Below, piece by piece: positions 17,475 through 26,007 of a stretch of 64,000 nt of DNA. Numbering within the stretch: the first letter of the stretch is position 1; each line of letters starts with the position of its first letter. The notes below the pieces were generated by a model that was not told the DNA's origin, searched no databases, and saw only the letters and a list, made by a program, of their open reading frames with translations. The translations under genes were made by a program, and so were the position numbers. The stretch spans positions 186,083-250,082 of the forward strand of contig NZ_BFCH01000011.1 in NCBI RefSeq assembly GCF_003112775.1, in the 5' to 3' direction. The DNA is from Mycobacterium montefiorense. GTDB lineage: Bacteria > Actinomycetota > Actinomycetes > Mycobacteriales > Mycobacteriaceae.

Positions 17475-18563
17475 ATGTTCGGCATCATCCGGCCCTGCCG
17501 TCATCGACTCGGCGACGAGCTCGCAGCAGCCTGGACCGCGCAATTGTGCGGATTGTGCCTGGCACTGCGCGACGACTATGGCCAGTCCGCCCGCATCGCC
17601 ACCAACTATGACGGCCTTGTGGTCTCGGTTCTGGTCGAGGCGCAGTCGCCCGAGCGGCCCTCCCGCCGCAAGGCCGGACCGTGTCCGCTGCGCGGGATGC
17701 GGCGCGCCGAGGTGGCCACCGGTGACTGCGCGCGACTGGCCGCAGTGGTGTCGTTGGCCTTAGCCGCCGCGCGCGTCCGCGATCACGTCGACGACCGCGA
17801 TGGCATGGTCGGCGTCGCGGGCGTACGACCGGCCGCACGGCGCATCGCCGAACGCTGGGTGCGCCAGGGCACCGACACCGGTCATGCCCTGGGTTTCGAC
17901 ACCGGCGTGCTCGTCGCCGCGATGGACCGCCAAGCCCAGCTCGAGGCGACGGCCGGACCGGGCAGCTCGCTGTTGCTGGTGACCGAGCCCACCGAAACCG
18001 CAGTCGCGGAAGCCTTCGCGTACACGGCAGTGCTGGCCGGCCGCCCCGCTAACCAAGCACCGCTGCGCGAGATAGGGCAGCTGTTCGGGCGGGTGGCGCA
18101 CCTGCTGGACGCGGTCGAGGATTACGACGACGACCTGGCCCGCGGTAAGTGGAATCCGTTGGCCGCCACCGAAACTCCGATCGGTAAGGCTCGCCTCCTG
18201 TGCGACGACGCGGCGCTGGGCATCGAACTGGCCCTGGCCGACGTGGAGTTCACCGACGGACGTCTGCCGCAGCGGTTGTTGACCCGCGAGGTGCGGCGCG
18301 CGATCTCGCGCACCTTTACCCACTCCGGCCGTCCCAGCTGCGGCACACCACATGGCCAGCAGGAACCCATCAACTTCGGCGGCCAAGCCGTCGGAGCCGG
18401 CTACCCCGGCGGCCCCATCCCCGAGGGCCAAGAACCAGTCCCCGCGCCCGGGCGCAAGGGCGGCGGTTCCGACGGCAGCTGCATCTGCTGCTGCGATAGT
18501 TGCGATTGCTGCTGCGACTGTGGCGACTGCTGTGACTGCGGCGATTGCTGCGACTGCTCATAA
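17475..18563 (+). CDS. DUF5685 family protein with Cys-Asp-Gly metallothionein-like tail
   Basis: 362 residues. The body begins MFGIIRPCRHRLGDELAAAW and continues QLCGLCLALRDDYGQSAR and TNYDGLVVSVLVEAQ, matching the actinobacterial DUF5685 family as I know it; conserved Cys near the N-terminus suggest a metal or redox site. A mid-protein D/E-rich stretch (LLDAVEDYDDDLARGKWNPL) recalls DUF5685 and terpene-synthase-like acidic clusters. The C-terminus is remarkable: after a Gly/Pro linker, 15 of the last ~26 residues are Cys, set in CDC, DCC and CDCGDC units, ending CDCS. It is encoded next to the MauE-thioredoxin-Cys-rich protein. No enzymatic function is known to me; metal binding or thiol maturation is inference. 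Confidence 0.75.
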   Translation: MFGIIRPCRHRLGDELAAAWTAQLCGLCLALRDDYGQSARIATNYDGLVVSVLVEAQSPERPSRRKAGPCPLRGMRRAEVATGDCARLAAVVSLALAAARVRDHVDDRDGMVGVAGVRPAARRIAERWVRQGTDTGHALGFDTGVLVAAMDRQAQLEATAGPGSSLLLVTEPTETAVAEAFAYTAVLAGRPANQAPLREIGQLFGRVAHLLDAVEDYDDDLARGKWNPLAATETPIGKARLLCDDAALGIELALADVEFTDGRLPQRLLTREVRRAISRTFTHSGRPSCGTPHGQQEPINFGGQAVGAGYPGGPIPEGQEPVPAPGRKGGGSDGSCICCCDSCDCCCDCGDCCDCGDCCDCS

Positions 18564-18653
18564 CCAGCTGATCGAACTCGTTGCGCCATTACGTCTTTGT
18601 GACGTGTTTCGGCCCAGATAACTAGTCGCGATCCGGTACGGCAGGATGGGCAC

Positions 18654-20243
18654 GTGTTTGGGCTCGAAGTCATTGTTGCGCTCGTCTCGGCCGTCATCGT
18701 CGGAACGGTGCTCGGCCGGCGCTACCGCGTGGGCCCGCCGGTGCTGCTCATATTTCTCGGCACCCTGCTGGGTCTGATCCCCGCCGTCGGCCATGTTCAC
18801 ATCAATGGCGAGATCGTCCTGCTGCTGTTCTTGCCGGCGATCCTGTACTGGGAGGGCCTGGGCACCAGCCTGCGCGAGATCCGGGCGAACCTGCGCATCA
18901 TCGTCTTCCTGTCCGTCATCTTGGTAATCGTCACCGCGGTCGCCGTGTCGTGGACGGCACGCGCGCTCGGCATGGAACCCCACGCCGCGGCGGTGTTGGG
19001 TGCCGTGCTGTCCCCCACCGACGCCGCCGCCGTGGCCGGCCTGGCGAAAAAGTTGCCGCGCCGAACGCTGACCGTGCTGCGCGCCGAGAGCCTCATCAAC
19101 GACGGGACGGCGCTGGTGCTGTTCTTCGTGACCGTGCATGTCGCGATAGGCGGAGCCGAAATCGGCCCGGGAGATCTGGTGCTGCGGTTCGTCACGTCCT
19201 ACCTCGGCGGCATCGCCGCCGGGCTGCTGGTCGGCGGATTGGCGACCCTGGCGCGCAAGCGGATCGATGCACCGCAAGAAGAAACAGCCATGAGCCTGCT
19301 GACGCCGTTCGCGGCATTCTTGCTGGCCCAGGCGATGGGGTGCAGCGGTGTGGTCGCGGTCCTGGTGAGTGCCTTGGTGCTCGCTTATGCCGGGCCGGTA
19401 GTGATCCGGGCGCGCTCCCGGCTGATGACCTATGGGTTCTGGGAAATGGCGACGTTCCTGATCAACGGGTCACTATGGGTGTTCGTCGGGGTGCAGATCC
19501 CGGGCGCGGTACGCGGCATCAACGGCGTCGACGGCGGAATTCGGCACGCGCTGTTCATCGCTGCTGCCATCACCGGTGTCGTCATCGTGTCCCGGATTTT
19601 CTGGGGCGAAATCACCACGCTGCTGCTGCGCCTGATCGACCGTCGTGAGGCACAGCGGGCCCGCCGGATCTCGTGGCGTCAGCGCTTCGTGACCGCCTGG
19701 GCCGGATTCCGCGGCGCCGTGTCGCTCGCCGCGGCGCTCGCCGTCCCGGCGGCAACGCTGAGCGGAGCGCCGTTCCCCGACCGTAGCCTGATTATTTTCA
19801 TCGTTGTCGTCGTGATTCTCACGACCGTTCTGGTCCAGGGCATCACACTGCCCGCCGTCGTGCGCTGGGCGCACCTGCCCGAAGACACCGCGTACGAAGA
19901 GGAGCTCCAACTGGCCCGCAGTGTCGGCGCCAAGGCTGCTCTTGACGCGCTGCCGCTGGTCGCCGGTGAACTCGGCGCCACCCCGAAAATGCTGAGCCGG
20001 CTGCAAAAGGAATACGACGAGCACGCCGCGCTCGTGACGGAGTGCGAGGACGGCACCTCGACCGGTGCTCTGACCAAGCGCGACGACCTGGTCCGGCGGG
20101 TACGCCTCGGGGTGCTCTCGCACAAGCGCCGGGCCATCACCACGCTGCGCAATCAAAAGGTCATCGACGACATCGTGCTGCGCGAGTTGCAGTCCGAGAT
20201 GGACCTCGAAGAGGTGCAGCTGCTCGACCCCGCCGACAACTGA
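18654..20243 (+). CDS. Na+/H+ antiporter, CPA1 family (YjcE/Rv2287-like)
   Basis: 529 residues. An N-terminal ~400-residue membrane domain of about 12 helices is followed by a charged cytosolic tail. Family marks: FLPAILYWEGLGTSLREIRANLR, AVLSPTDAAAVAGLAKKLPRR with the Asp of the ion-binding unwound helix, and RAESLINDGTALVLFF with the second essential Asp. A late FRGAVSLAAALAVP helix is also typical of CPA1 exchangers. Role: exchange of cytosolic Na+ for H+ for pH and salt homeostasis. It corresponds to Rv2287 (yjcE) of M. tuberculosis in type. GTG 18654 gives the short N-terminus normal for the family. Confidence 0.88.
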   Translation: MFGLEVIVALVSAVIVGTVLGRRYRVGPPVLLIFLGTLLGLIPAVGHVHINGEIVLLLFLPAILYWEGLGTSLREIRANLRIIVFLSVILVIVTAVAVSWTARALGMEPHAAAVLGAVLSPTDAAAVAGLAKKLPRRTLTVLRAESLINDGTALVLFFVTVHVAIGGAEIGPGDLVLRFVTSYLGGIAAGLLVGGLATLARKRIDAPQEETAMSLLTPFAAFLLAQAMGCSGVVAVLVSALVLAYAGPVVIRARSRLMTYGFWEMATFLINGSLWVFVGVQIPGAVRGINGVDGGIRHALFIAAAITGVVIVSRIFWGEITTLLLRLIDRREAQRARRISWRQRFVTAWAGFRGAVSLAAALAVPAATLSGAPFPDRSLIIFIVVVVILTTVLVQGITLPAVVRWAHLPEDTAYEEELQLARSVGAKAALDALPLVAGELGATPKMLSRLQKEYDEHAALVTECEDGTSTGALTKRDDLVRRVRLGVLSHKRRAITTLRNQKVIDDIVLRELQSEMDLEEVQLLDPADN

Positions 20244-20277
20244 TAACGCGTCGGAGCCTGACCGTACAGTCGGCGGC

Positions 20278-21456
20278 ATGTTGCAGACGATTGCTGTTCG
20301 GGGGTATCGGTCACTGCGTGAGGTCATCCTGCCGCTGGGCCGGCTGTCGATCATCACCGGCGCAAACGGTGCCGGAAAGTCGTCGCTCTATCGCGCGCTG
20401 CGGCTATTGGCAGGTTGCGGTCGCGGCGAGGTCATCGGCTCGCTCGCCCGTGAGGGAGGGCTGCAATCGGTGCTGTGGGCCGGGCCCGAGCAGCTGGCTG
20501 GCGCGCGCCGCACGCGGAAAACCGAGGGCACCGTTCGCAGCCGACCGGTATCACTCGAAATGGGCTTTGCTGCTGATGATTTCGGCTATCTCGTCGACCT
20601 GGGTATGCCGCAGTCGGCCGGGAAGTCGGTCTTCGTCCTGGATCCGGAGATCAAACGGGAAGTGTTGTTCGCCGGACCGGTGCTGCGGCGCAGTGCGACG
20701 CTGGTGCGCCGGTCGCGGGTGTTCGCCGAAGCCGTCAGCTCGGGCAACGGCTTTGACGAGCTGTGCCGGTCGTTGCCGTTGTACCGCAGCGTGCTGGCCG
20801 AGTACGCCAACCCGCACGCGCTTCCCGAACTCGCGGCCGTACGGGATCGGTTGCGTGGATGGCGATTCTACGACGGTTTCCGCGTTGACAGCGGGGCGCT
20901 GGCCCGGCACCCGCAGGTGGGCACCCGCACCCCGGTGCTCTCCGACGACGGCAGCGATCTGGCCGCGGCGATTCAAACGATCCTCGAGTCCGGGTCCGAC
21001 GACTTGAGCCGTGTCGTCGCCGATGCCTTCGACGGCGCCACCATCGCGGTCGCCATTCATGACGGGCTGTTCGACCTACAGCTGCGCCAGCGCGGAATGC
21101 TGCGCCCATTGCGCGCGGCCGAATTATCTGATGGCACACTGCGATTCCTGCTGTGGGCCGCCGCGTTGTTGAGTCCGGAGGTGCCGTCGCTGATGGTGCT
21201 CAACGAGCCGGAGACCTCGCTGCATCCGGACTTGGTACGCCCGCTTGCCTCGCTGATCCGCACCGCGGCCGCGCTGACTCAGGTTGTGGTCGTCACACAC
21301 TCGCGGTCGCTGCTGGAGTTCCTCGACACCGTGCCGGTCGCCGAGGGCGATGCCGACGGTGCGGTCGAGATCGAGCTCTACAAGGATTGGGGCGAAACCC
21401 GTATCACCGGCCAGGGCCTGCTGACCACGCCGCCCTGGGATTGGGGCAAGCGCTGA
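20278..21456 (+). CDS. Stand-alone AAA/ABC-type ATPase
   Basis: 392 residues. A RecF/SMC-like head: the N-terminus LQTIAVRGYRSLREVILPLG, Walker A TGANGAGKSSLYRAL (about residues 24-38), an ABC-type signature region ELSDGTLRFLLWAAALLSP, Walker B LMVLNEPETSLHPDL, and a THSRSLLEFL H-loop. There is no coiled coil and no TOPRIM nuclease after the ATPase, so it is shorter than OLD nucleases. The biological role is unknown; such predicted ATPases occur both as housekeeping orphans and with defence genes. It starts 34 bases after the antiporter gene. Its stop codon is inside a strong inverted repeat (21455-21509). Confidence 0.8.
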   Translation: MLQTIAVRGYRSLREVILPLGRLSIITGANGAGKSSLYRALRLLAGCGRGEVIGSLAREGGLQSVLWAGPEQLAGARRTRKTEGTVRSRPVSLEMGFAADDFGYLVDLGMPQSAGKSVFVLDPEIKREVLFAGPVLRRSATLVRRSRVFAEAVSSGNGFDELCRSLPLYRSVLAEYANPHALPELAAVRDRLRGWRFYDGFRVDSGALARHPQVGTRTPVLSDDGSDLAAAIQTILESGSDDLSRVVADAFDGATIAVAIHDGLFDLQLRQRGMLRPLRAAELSDGTLRFLLWAAALLSPEVPSLMVLNEPETSLHPDLVRPLASLIRTAAALTQVVVVTHSRSLLEFLDTVPVAEGDADGAVEIELYKDWGETRITGQGLLTTPPWDWGKR

Positions 21457-21509
21457 GCGTGCGTCCTGGGCGGCAGCGCCCGGCGTGTCGCCGCCCTAGC
21501 CGCACGCTC
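21455..21509. repeat. Long imperfect palindrome, terminator-like or dispersed repeat
   Basis: Outer arms GAGCGTGCG and CGCACGCTC (9 bp, perfect) enclose inner arms GGGCGGC and GCCGCCC (7 bp, perfect), with 4-base bulges and a 15-base loop. It begins within the TGA of the ATPase gene and ends before mgtA. The size suits a Rho-independent-like stem without a U-tract. From memory, similar AGCGTGCG-type palindromes are scattered between genes of non-tuberculous mycobacteria. No second copy was noticed in this window. Confidence 0.6.
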
Positions 21510-21626
21510 AAATCCCTCAACGCACAGCCTCTTCGGCGGGCAAGAATCAGCGGAATTCATGGAGTGTTAAGGCACGCGACAGGCCTGCATTGTTGAGTGC
21601 ACACAAGCGCCGCGTGTCCTCAGCGT

Positions 21627-22769
21627 ATGCGCGTTGTACAGGTCGCCAACTTCTATGGCCCTCGGTCCGGCGGTCTTCGTACCGCGGTGGATCGATTGGG
21701 CGCGGAATACAGCGCCAACGGGCACGAAGTGTTTTTGATCGTTCCCGGTCCGCGCTCAGAGCGTACCCTGCTGCCGACGGGTGTGGTGCGAATCACTATG
21801 CCCGCCTGGCTAATTCCCTTCACCGGCGGTTACCGCGCAGTGATGCCGGGTCCCGTCAAGGCGCTGCTGGAAGCACTGCAACCAGATGCGCTGGAGGTTT
21901 CCGACCGGCTCACGCTGAGATCGCTAGGGCGGTGGGGCCGCGAACACGGCGCCACCACAGTGATGATCTCGCACGAACGTCTGGATCGCCTTGCCGGCCA
22001 AGTACTTCCGCGCCGGCCGGCGCGTAGCCTCGCCGACTTCGCCAACGGCCGCACCGCCGCTGACTACGACACCGTGGTGTGTACCACCGGATTCGCGCGC
22101 GAGGAATTCGACCGCATCGGCGCGACCAACGTCGTCACGGTGCCCCTGGGCGTGGACCTGAAGACGTTTCACCCGAGTCGGCACTCTCCGCTGCTTCGCC
22201 GGGAATGGGCCACACCCAAGCAGCTCCTACTGGTGCACTGCGGCCGGTTGTCGGTGGAGAAGCGAGCCGACCGCAGCATCGACGCGTTGGCCGCGTTGTG
22301 CGATTTCGGCGTCGACGCCCGACTCGTCGTCATGGGCGAGGGACCGATGCGTGCCAAGCTGCAACGACAGGCCACCGGGCTGCCGATCGATTTCACCGGC
22401 TTCATCTCCAACCGGGATACCGTCGCCGGCCTGCTGGCCTCCGCGGATGTCACGCTGGCGCCGGGGCCGCACGAGACATTCGGGTTGGCCGCGCTGGAAT
22501 CGCTGGCCTGCGGGACGCCGGCGGTGGTCTCCCGCACCTCGGCGCTGACCGAGATCATCACGCCGGACAGCGGCGCCTCGGCGGACAACCACCCGGAGGC
22601 GATCGCCCGGGCAGTCGGCACCGTCATCAGCCTGCCCGAATATCACCGCCGGACCTGCGCGCGGCGCCGAGCCGAGAACTTCACCTGGCAGCGGGCCGCC
22701 GCCGGCATGCTGGCGACGTTGGGACCGGTAATCGCCGGCCCGGGCAACGATTCCGAGCACACCGCATAG
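21627..22769 (+). CDS. mgtA: GDP-mannose-dependent alpha-mannosyltransferase MgtA (Rv0557-like)
   Basis: 380 residues, GT4-type glycosyltransferase with two Rossmann domains. The sequence is very close to M. tuberculosis Rv0557 as I remember it: MRVVQVANFYGPRSGGLRTA, EVSDRLTLRSLGRWGREHG, CTTGFAREEFDRIGATN and VPLGVDLKTFHP, with the donor site in HCGRLSVEK and the E(x7)E motif in PHETFGLAALESLACGTPAVV. MgtA adds mannose to a glucuronosyl diacylglycerol anchor in lipomannan-like glycolipid synthesis at the inner membrane face. ATG 21627 is used because it matches the Rv0557 N-terminus. Here it is next to sseB rather than the Rv0556-Rv0558 neighbours, so gene order differs from M. tuberculosis. 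Confidence 0.9.
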   Translation: MRVVQVANFYGPRSGGLRTAVDRLGAEYSANGHEVFLIVPGPRSERTLLPTGVVRITMPAWLIPFTGGYRAVMPGPVKALLEALQPDALEVSDRLTLRSLGRWGREHGATTVMISHERLDRLAGQVLPRRPARSLADFANGRTAADYDTVVCTTGFAREEFDRIGATNVVTVPLGVDLKTFHPSRHSPLLRREWATPKQLLLVHCGRLSVEKRADRSIDALAALCDFGVDARLVVMGEGPMRAKLQRQATGLPIDFTGFISNRDTVAGLLASADVTLAPGPHETFGLAALESLACGTPAVVSRTSALTEIITPDSGASADNHPEAIARAVGTVISLPEYHRRTCARRRAENFTWQRAAAGMLATLGPVIAGPGNDSEHTA

Positions 22770-22772
22770 CGC

Positions 22773-23237
22773 TTAGAAGTCCGAAGCCGCCCAGGAACCC
22801 GCGGGATAGGGCGGAACATGGCCGGCAAAGGCGCCATCGGTCAGGCTGCACAGCGTGTCGGTGATGGTTCCCGCGTTTGCTAACATCTTCGGCTGGTTGC
22901 CGGGCAGGACGCGCGCCACCACCGCTTGCCAGAAATAGCCCACTCCGCCGTGCTCGTACCAAACGAACCAGTCGGCGTCCCGATTCCCGGCACGGATCAG
23001 TCGCCGGAACGGCAGCGTCGGGTCATTCACCGAATCCGTCGCGTTGAACGGTGCGCCGATGTCGGCGATCGGCGGCAACAGTTTGACCAGCTCGGGTGGC
23101 AATTCGGAGATGCTGCGCACTTCCCGCACGGGTGTCGCCAGCGGGCACTGGGTATTTGGCATCGCCCCGGCCGGCGTCGCCGTCACGACGGCGAGGGCGA
23201 GGCCCGCCGCGACTGCAACCCGATAGATGTTGCCCAT
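22773..23237 (-). CDS. Secreted protein of unknown function
   Basis: 154 residues. The N-terminus MGNIYRVAVAAGLALAVVTATPAGA is a Sec signal peptide with cleavage expected after AGA. The mature part contains TQCPLATPVREVRSISELPPELVKLLPPIADIGAPFN, DWFVWYEHGGVGYFWQAVVARVL and two Cys (TQCP and DTLC) that may form one disulphide. I do not recognise a catalytic motif, though mycobacteria have many small exported proteins of this type. ATG 23237 is preferred to an upstream in-frame start because it places the signal peptide at the N-terminus. It converges with mgtA, three bases apart, and diverges from sseB. Confidence 0.7.
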   Translation of the reverse strand: MGNIYRVAVAAGLALAVVTATPAGAMPNTQCPLATPVREVRSISELPPELVKLLPPIADIGAPFNATDSVNDPTLPFRRLIRAGNRDADWFVWYEHGGVGYFWQAVVARVLPGNQPKMLANAGTITDTLCSLTDGAFAGHVPPYPAGSWAASDF

Positions 23238-23348
23238 GTCGGCTCCCGTCGCCCCCGGTGATGTTCGGGACCTTACGCCGCACTTTGCTGAGCGCAAATG
23301 CTTTTCGACCGACGGCTAGGCTCGTGACAGACAACAAGGAGGTGGATC

Positions 23349-24203
23349 GTGGAAGCCCGCGACCAGGTGCTGATCACCGCTACGGAGCTGGCCGACCTTA
23401 TCGAGGCCGGCGACCCGCTGACCGTATTGGATGTGCGTTGGCGACTCGACAAGCCTGACGGACGTGCGGCTTACGAGCAGGGCCACCTTCCGGGCGCGGT
23501 ATACGTGTCACTCGACGAGGAACTCAGCGATCACACCGTCACCGGGCGGGGCCGTCACCCATTGCCCTCGGGGCCAAGCCTTCAGGCCGCGGCACACCGC
23601 TGGGGCATCCAGCAGGACTCGCCGGTCGTCGTCTACGACGACTGGAATCGGGCCGGGTCCGCGCGAGCATGGTGGGTATTGACCGCGGCCGGGCTTCCCA
23701 ACGTCCGCATCCTGGACGGCGGCCTGGGTGCGTGGCAGTCGGCCGGGCGAGACCTCGAGACGGGTCCGGTCACCCCGCAGGCGGGGAATGTGACTGTGCC
23801 GCATGATGATTTGTATGCCGGCGCTCGACCCACCCTAACGGCCGAACAAGCCGGCGCGGGCGCCGTGACGCTGCTCGATGCACGCGCACCCGACCGCTAC
23901 AGCGGCGACACCGAACCTGTCGACGCCGTCGCCGGGCACATCCCTGGCGCGCGGAATCTGCCGAGTGGCTCGGTGTTGGCGGCCGACGGCACGTTTCTCG
24001 GCGAACTGGCTCTTGCCCAGCAGCTGTCCGACCGGGGCATCGACCGCACCGGTCCGTTGGGCGCCTACTGCGGCTCCGGCGTTACCGCCGCCATCGACAT
24101 CGCGGCGCTCACGGCGATGGGTTGCGAGGCGGCGCTGTATCCCGGGTCGTGGTCGGAGTGGTCTTCGGATCCGAGTCACCCGGTGGCGCGCGGTCCCGAA
24201 TAG
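23349..24203 (+). CDS. sseB: Thiosulfate/3-mercaptopyruvate sulfurtransferase SseB (Rv2291-like)
   Basis: 284 residues with two rhodanese domains. Highly similar to M. tuberculosis SseB (Rv2291) as remembered, including length: VLITATELADLIEAGDP, DDWNRAGSARAWWVLTAAGLPNVRILDGG, and the C-terminal GSWSEWSSDPSHPV. The active-site loop in the second domain is YCGSGVTA with the persulphide Cys at about 239; the first domain lacks a Cys loop and is structural. Role: transfer of sulphane sulphur in cytosolic sulphur metabolism. The GTG start at 23349 is preceded by AAGGAGGTGG, a strong ribosome site. Confidence 0.92.
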   Translation: MEARDQVLITATELADLIEAGDPLTVLDVRWRLDKPDGRAAYEQGHLPGAVYVSLDEELSDHTVTGRGRHPLPSGPSLQAAAHRWGIQQDSPVVVYDDWNRAGSARAWWVLTAAGLPNVRILDGGLGAWQSAGRDLETGPVTPQAGNVTVPHDDLYAGARPTLTAEQAGAGAVTLLDARAPDRYSGDTEPVDAVAGHIPGARNLPSGSVLAADGTFLGELALAQQLSDRGIDRTGPLGAYCGSGVTAAIDIAALTAMGCEAALYPGSWSEWSSDPSHPVARGPE

Positions 24204-25055
24204 TCAGCCCGCGGGCCAGCTCTGCAGGAAGGCGGCCGTCACGCGCGCGGCGTTGGTAGCGGCGACCTTCTTGTAGACGAAGAACTGAAACGGGAAGCCG
24301 GGCAGCCGAAGCGGATCCCCCGGGCCGTCCGAGATGCCGCGGATACCAAGGAACGGAATGCCGTGCGCATCGGCGACGGCCTGCGCCGCCGCTGTCTCGT
24401 TGTCCGTCGCGACGAAGGCCGGGTCCGCCGCCGATACGATCTTCGCGTTACTGATCAGCCCGTGTCGCAGCCACGGCCACGCTGCCCGAAAGAAGTTGCC
24501 GGTGTAGAAACGCGAGCGATCGGGAGCGGTCCGAGGCTGGCAGCCGAACACCCCGCCGCCGTTGGGGATGCACGGGAACGCCTGACCGTTGTTGTTGTCG
24601 TATGTGCAGCCGTCACCGCCGACCTGCAGCAACGGCAGGTGCACCATCCCTCTGGCGTGGTCCAGTGCGACGGAGAGCTGTTCGGCCACCGCGAGCATGA
24701 CAGCATCGACCGGATGGAATGCCGCACCGTTGTCCAGCGTCCAGCGCGCCGGCACGGCCACGTCGGCAATGCCTGTCCGCCCGGCGCCGCCGGCCACACC
24801 CGAAAAGACCACTGCGCCAACGGCGCCCGAGAAACGGGCCAACGCGGTCTCAGTGCTTTCCGCCGCGTTCACCGCACCGATACCGGTCATCGCCACGATG
24901 ACCTTCTGGCCGCGGATCGAGCCAAGGTAGAAATGCCGGCGGTCAGTGACCACTACCGGGTCGCAGTCCAGCACGGTATCGGACAGCACCGCCTCAGCCT
25001 CGACGGGAAACGCCGTCAAGACCAGCGTGCGCTGCTCGCATGAATCCACCGGCAC
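24204..25055 (-). CDS. Purine nucleosidase/phosphorylase-like protein (Rv2293c-like)
   Basis: About 283 residues of the PNP/MTAN superfamily. Supporting sequence: [38 protein letters not shown] followed by [12 protein letters not shown], and a late [12 protein letters not shown] segment; the last usually holds the catalytic Asp that protonates the base. It is longer than bacterial MTA/SAH nucleosidases because of an insertion with several Cys (CTYDNNNGQ...[11 protein letters not shown]). GTG 25055 has AAGGAA nine bases upstream; a TTG at 25124 would add 23 residues. It matches Rv2293c in type and in position next to sseB. The 16-kb block that follows is not expected between Rv2293c and Rv2294. 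Confidence 0.7.
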   Translation of the reverse strand: MPVDSCEQRTLVLTAFPVEAEAVLSDTVLDCDPVVVTDRRHFYLGSIRGQKVIVAMTGIGAVNAAESTETALARFSGAVGAVVFSGVAGGAGRTGIADVAVPARWTLDNGAAFHPVDAVMLAVAEQLSVALDHARGMVHLPLLQVGGDGCTYDNNNGQAFPCIPNGGGVFGCQPRTAPDRSRFYTGNFFRAAWPWLRHGLISNAKIVSAADPAFVATDNETAAAQAVADAHGIPFLGIRGISDGPGDPLRLPGFPFQFFVYKKVAATNAARVTAAFLQSWPAG

Positions 25056-25161
25056 GTTCGACACTTCCTTGGGTTCGGCGGTGCCCCAACAGTATCGTCC
25101 TTTTCCCTCGTCGACGGTGGCCAAGAAGCTAGTCTAGGAGCGCGACAAAGGAGTCGGCCCC

Positions 25162-26007
25162 ATGCTCGAAGTGATCGAGAGAGCACCGCAACGCGAGTCC
25201 GGCAATGCACCGTTGCTCTTCGTGCACGGTGCCTGGCACGGAGCCTGGTGCTACGACGAATACTTCTTGGACTTCTTCGCCGAAAAGGGCTATCGGGCGC
25301 TGGCGTTGAGCCTTCGCGGCCACGGAAACAGCACCGCACCAAAGTTCCCGCGGTTGTGTTCGACAGCGGACTTCGTTGACGACGTCGATTCAGTGGCAAG
25401 AAGACTTCCCGAGCCGCCGGTCCTGATCGGCCACTCCATGGGTGGCTTCGTGGTGCAGAAGTACCTGGAAACGCACGACGCACCCGCCGCCGTGCTGCTC
25501 GCCTCCGTGCCGCCGAGCGGGATTACCGGATTCTTGCTGGGCAGGTTCAAACGGCACCCGTGGCTCACCGTATCGGCGCTGGCCAGAATGAGGTCACTGC
25601 GCGGTATCGGCGGTACGCCCGAATTGGCTCGCGAAGCCTTCTTCTCCGCATCGAATTCCGACGCCGATGTGTCGCGCTACACCGCGCTGCTGTGCGAGGA
25701 GTATGCCGCGAGAATCGCGATCGATATGTTGTGGGTGAACCTGCCCAAACCGCACCTCGTCACCACCCCGCTGTTAGTTCTCGGAGCCGAGGACGACGCC
25801 TGCTTCACCCAAAAGGAAGTCCTTTCCACCGCGGCGGCATACCGGACCGAGGCCGAGTTCTTCCCCAAAATGAGCCATGACGTGATGCTCGATCCTGGTT
25901 GGGTCGCCGTGGCCGAGCGAATTCTCGTCTGGCTCGAAACACTTGCCGCGCAACGTAAGTCAACCGGTGCTGCAGGGCAGGCGTTTGATCCCATGAAAGA
26001 ACGATGA
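25162..26007 (+). CDS. Alpha/beta hydrolase
   Basis: 281 residues. Core features: LLFVHGAWHGAWCYDEY with the oxyanion HG, ALSLRGHGNS, the nucleophile elbow GHSMGGFVVQKYL (Ser about 96), the acid in LLVLGAEDDACF, and the catalytic His in KMSHDVMLDPGW. The H-G-A-W-H-G pattern and length resemble MenH/EstB-like esterases and acyl-CoA thioester hydrolases. ATG 25162 follows AAAGGAG at good spacing. The last 48 bases overlap the end of the convergent P450 gene, so the tail (GQAFDPMKER) may be a recent extension. Substrate unknown. Confidence 0.8.
   Translation: MLEVIERAPQRESGNAPLLFVHGAWHGAWCYDEYFLDFFAEKGYRALALSLRGHGNSTAPKFPRLCSTADFVDDVDSVARRLPEPPVLIGHSMGGFVVQKYLETHDAPAAVLLASVPPSGITGFLLGRFKRHPWLTVSALARMRSLRGIGGTPELAREAFFSASNSDADVSRYTALLCEEYAARIAIDMLWVNLPKPHLVTTPLLVLGAEDDACFTQKEVLSTAAAYRTEAEFFPKMSHDVMLDPGWVAVAERILVWLETLAAQRKSTGAAGQAFDPMKER

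Noticed and set aside
18480..18563. Short tandem DNA repeat as a possible CRISPR or minisatellite
   Set aside because: The repeat is the codon pattern of the Cys-Asp-Gly tail (TGC GAC GGC), irregular in unit and without spacers.
20278..21456. AAA ATPase as an OLD-type or Gabija-like defence gene
   Set aside because: No TOPRIM domain follows the ATPase and no helicase or nuclease gene is adjacent; it lies among housekeeping genes (antiporter, mgtA).
22079..22864. Plus-strand open frame overlapping mgtA in another frame
   Set aside because: Arg-rich shadow; mgtA in its own frame matches Rv0557 closely.
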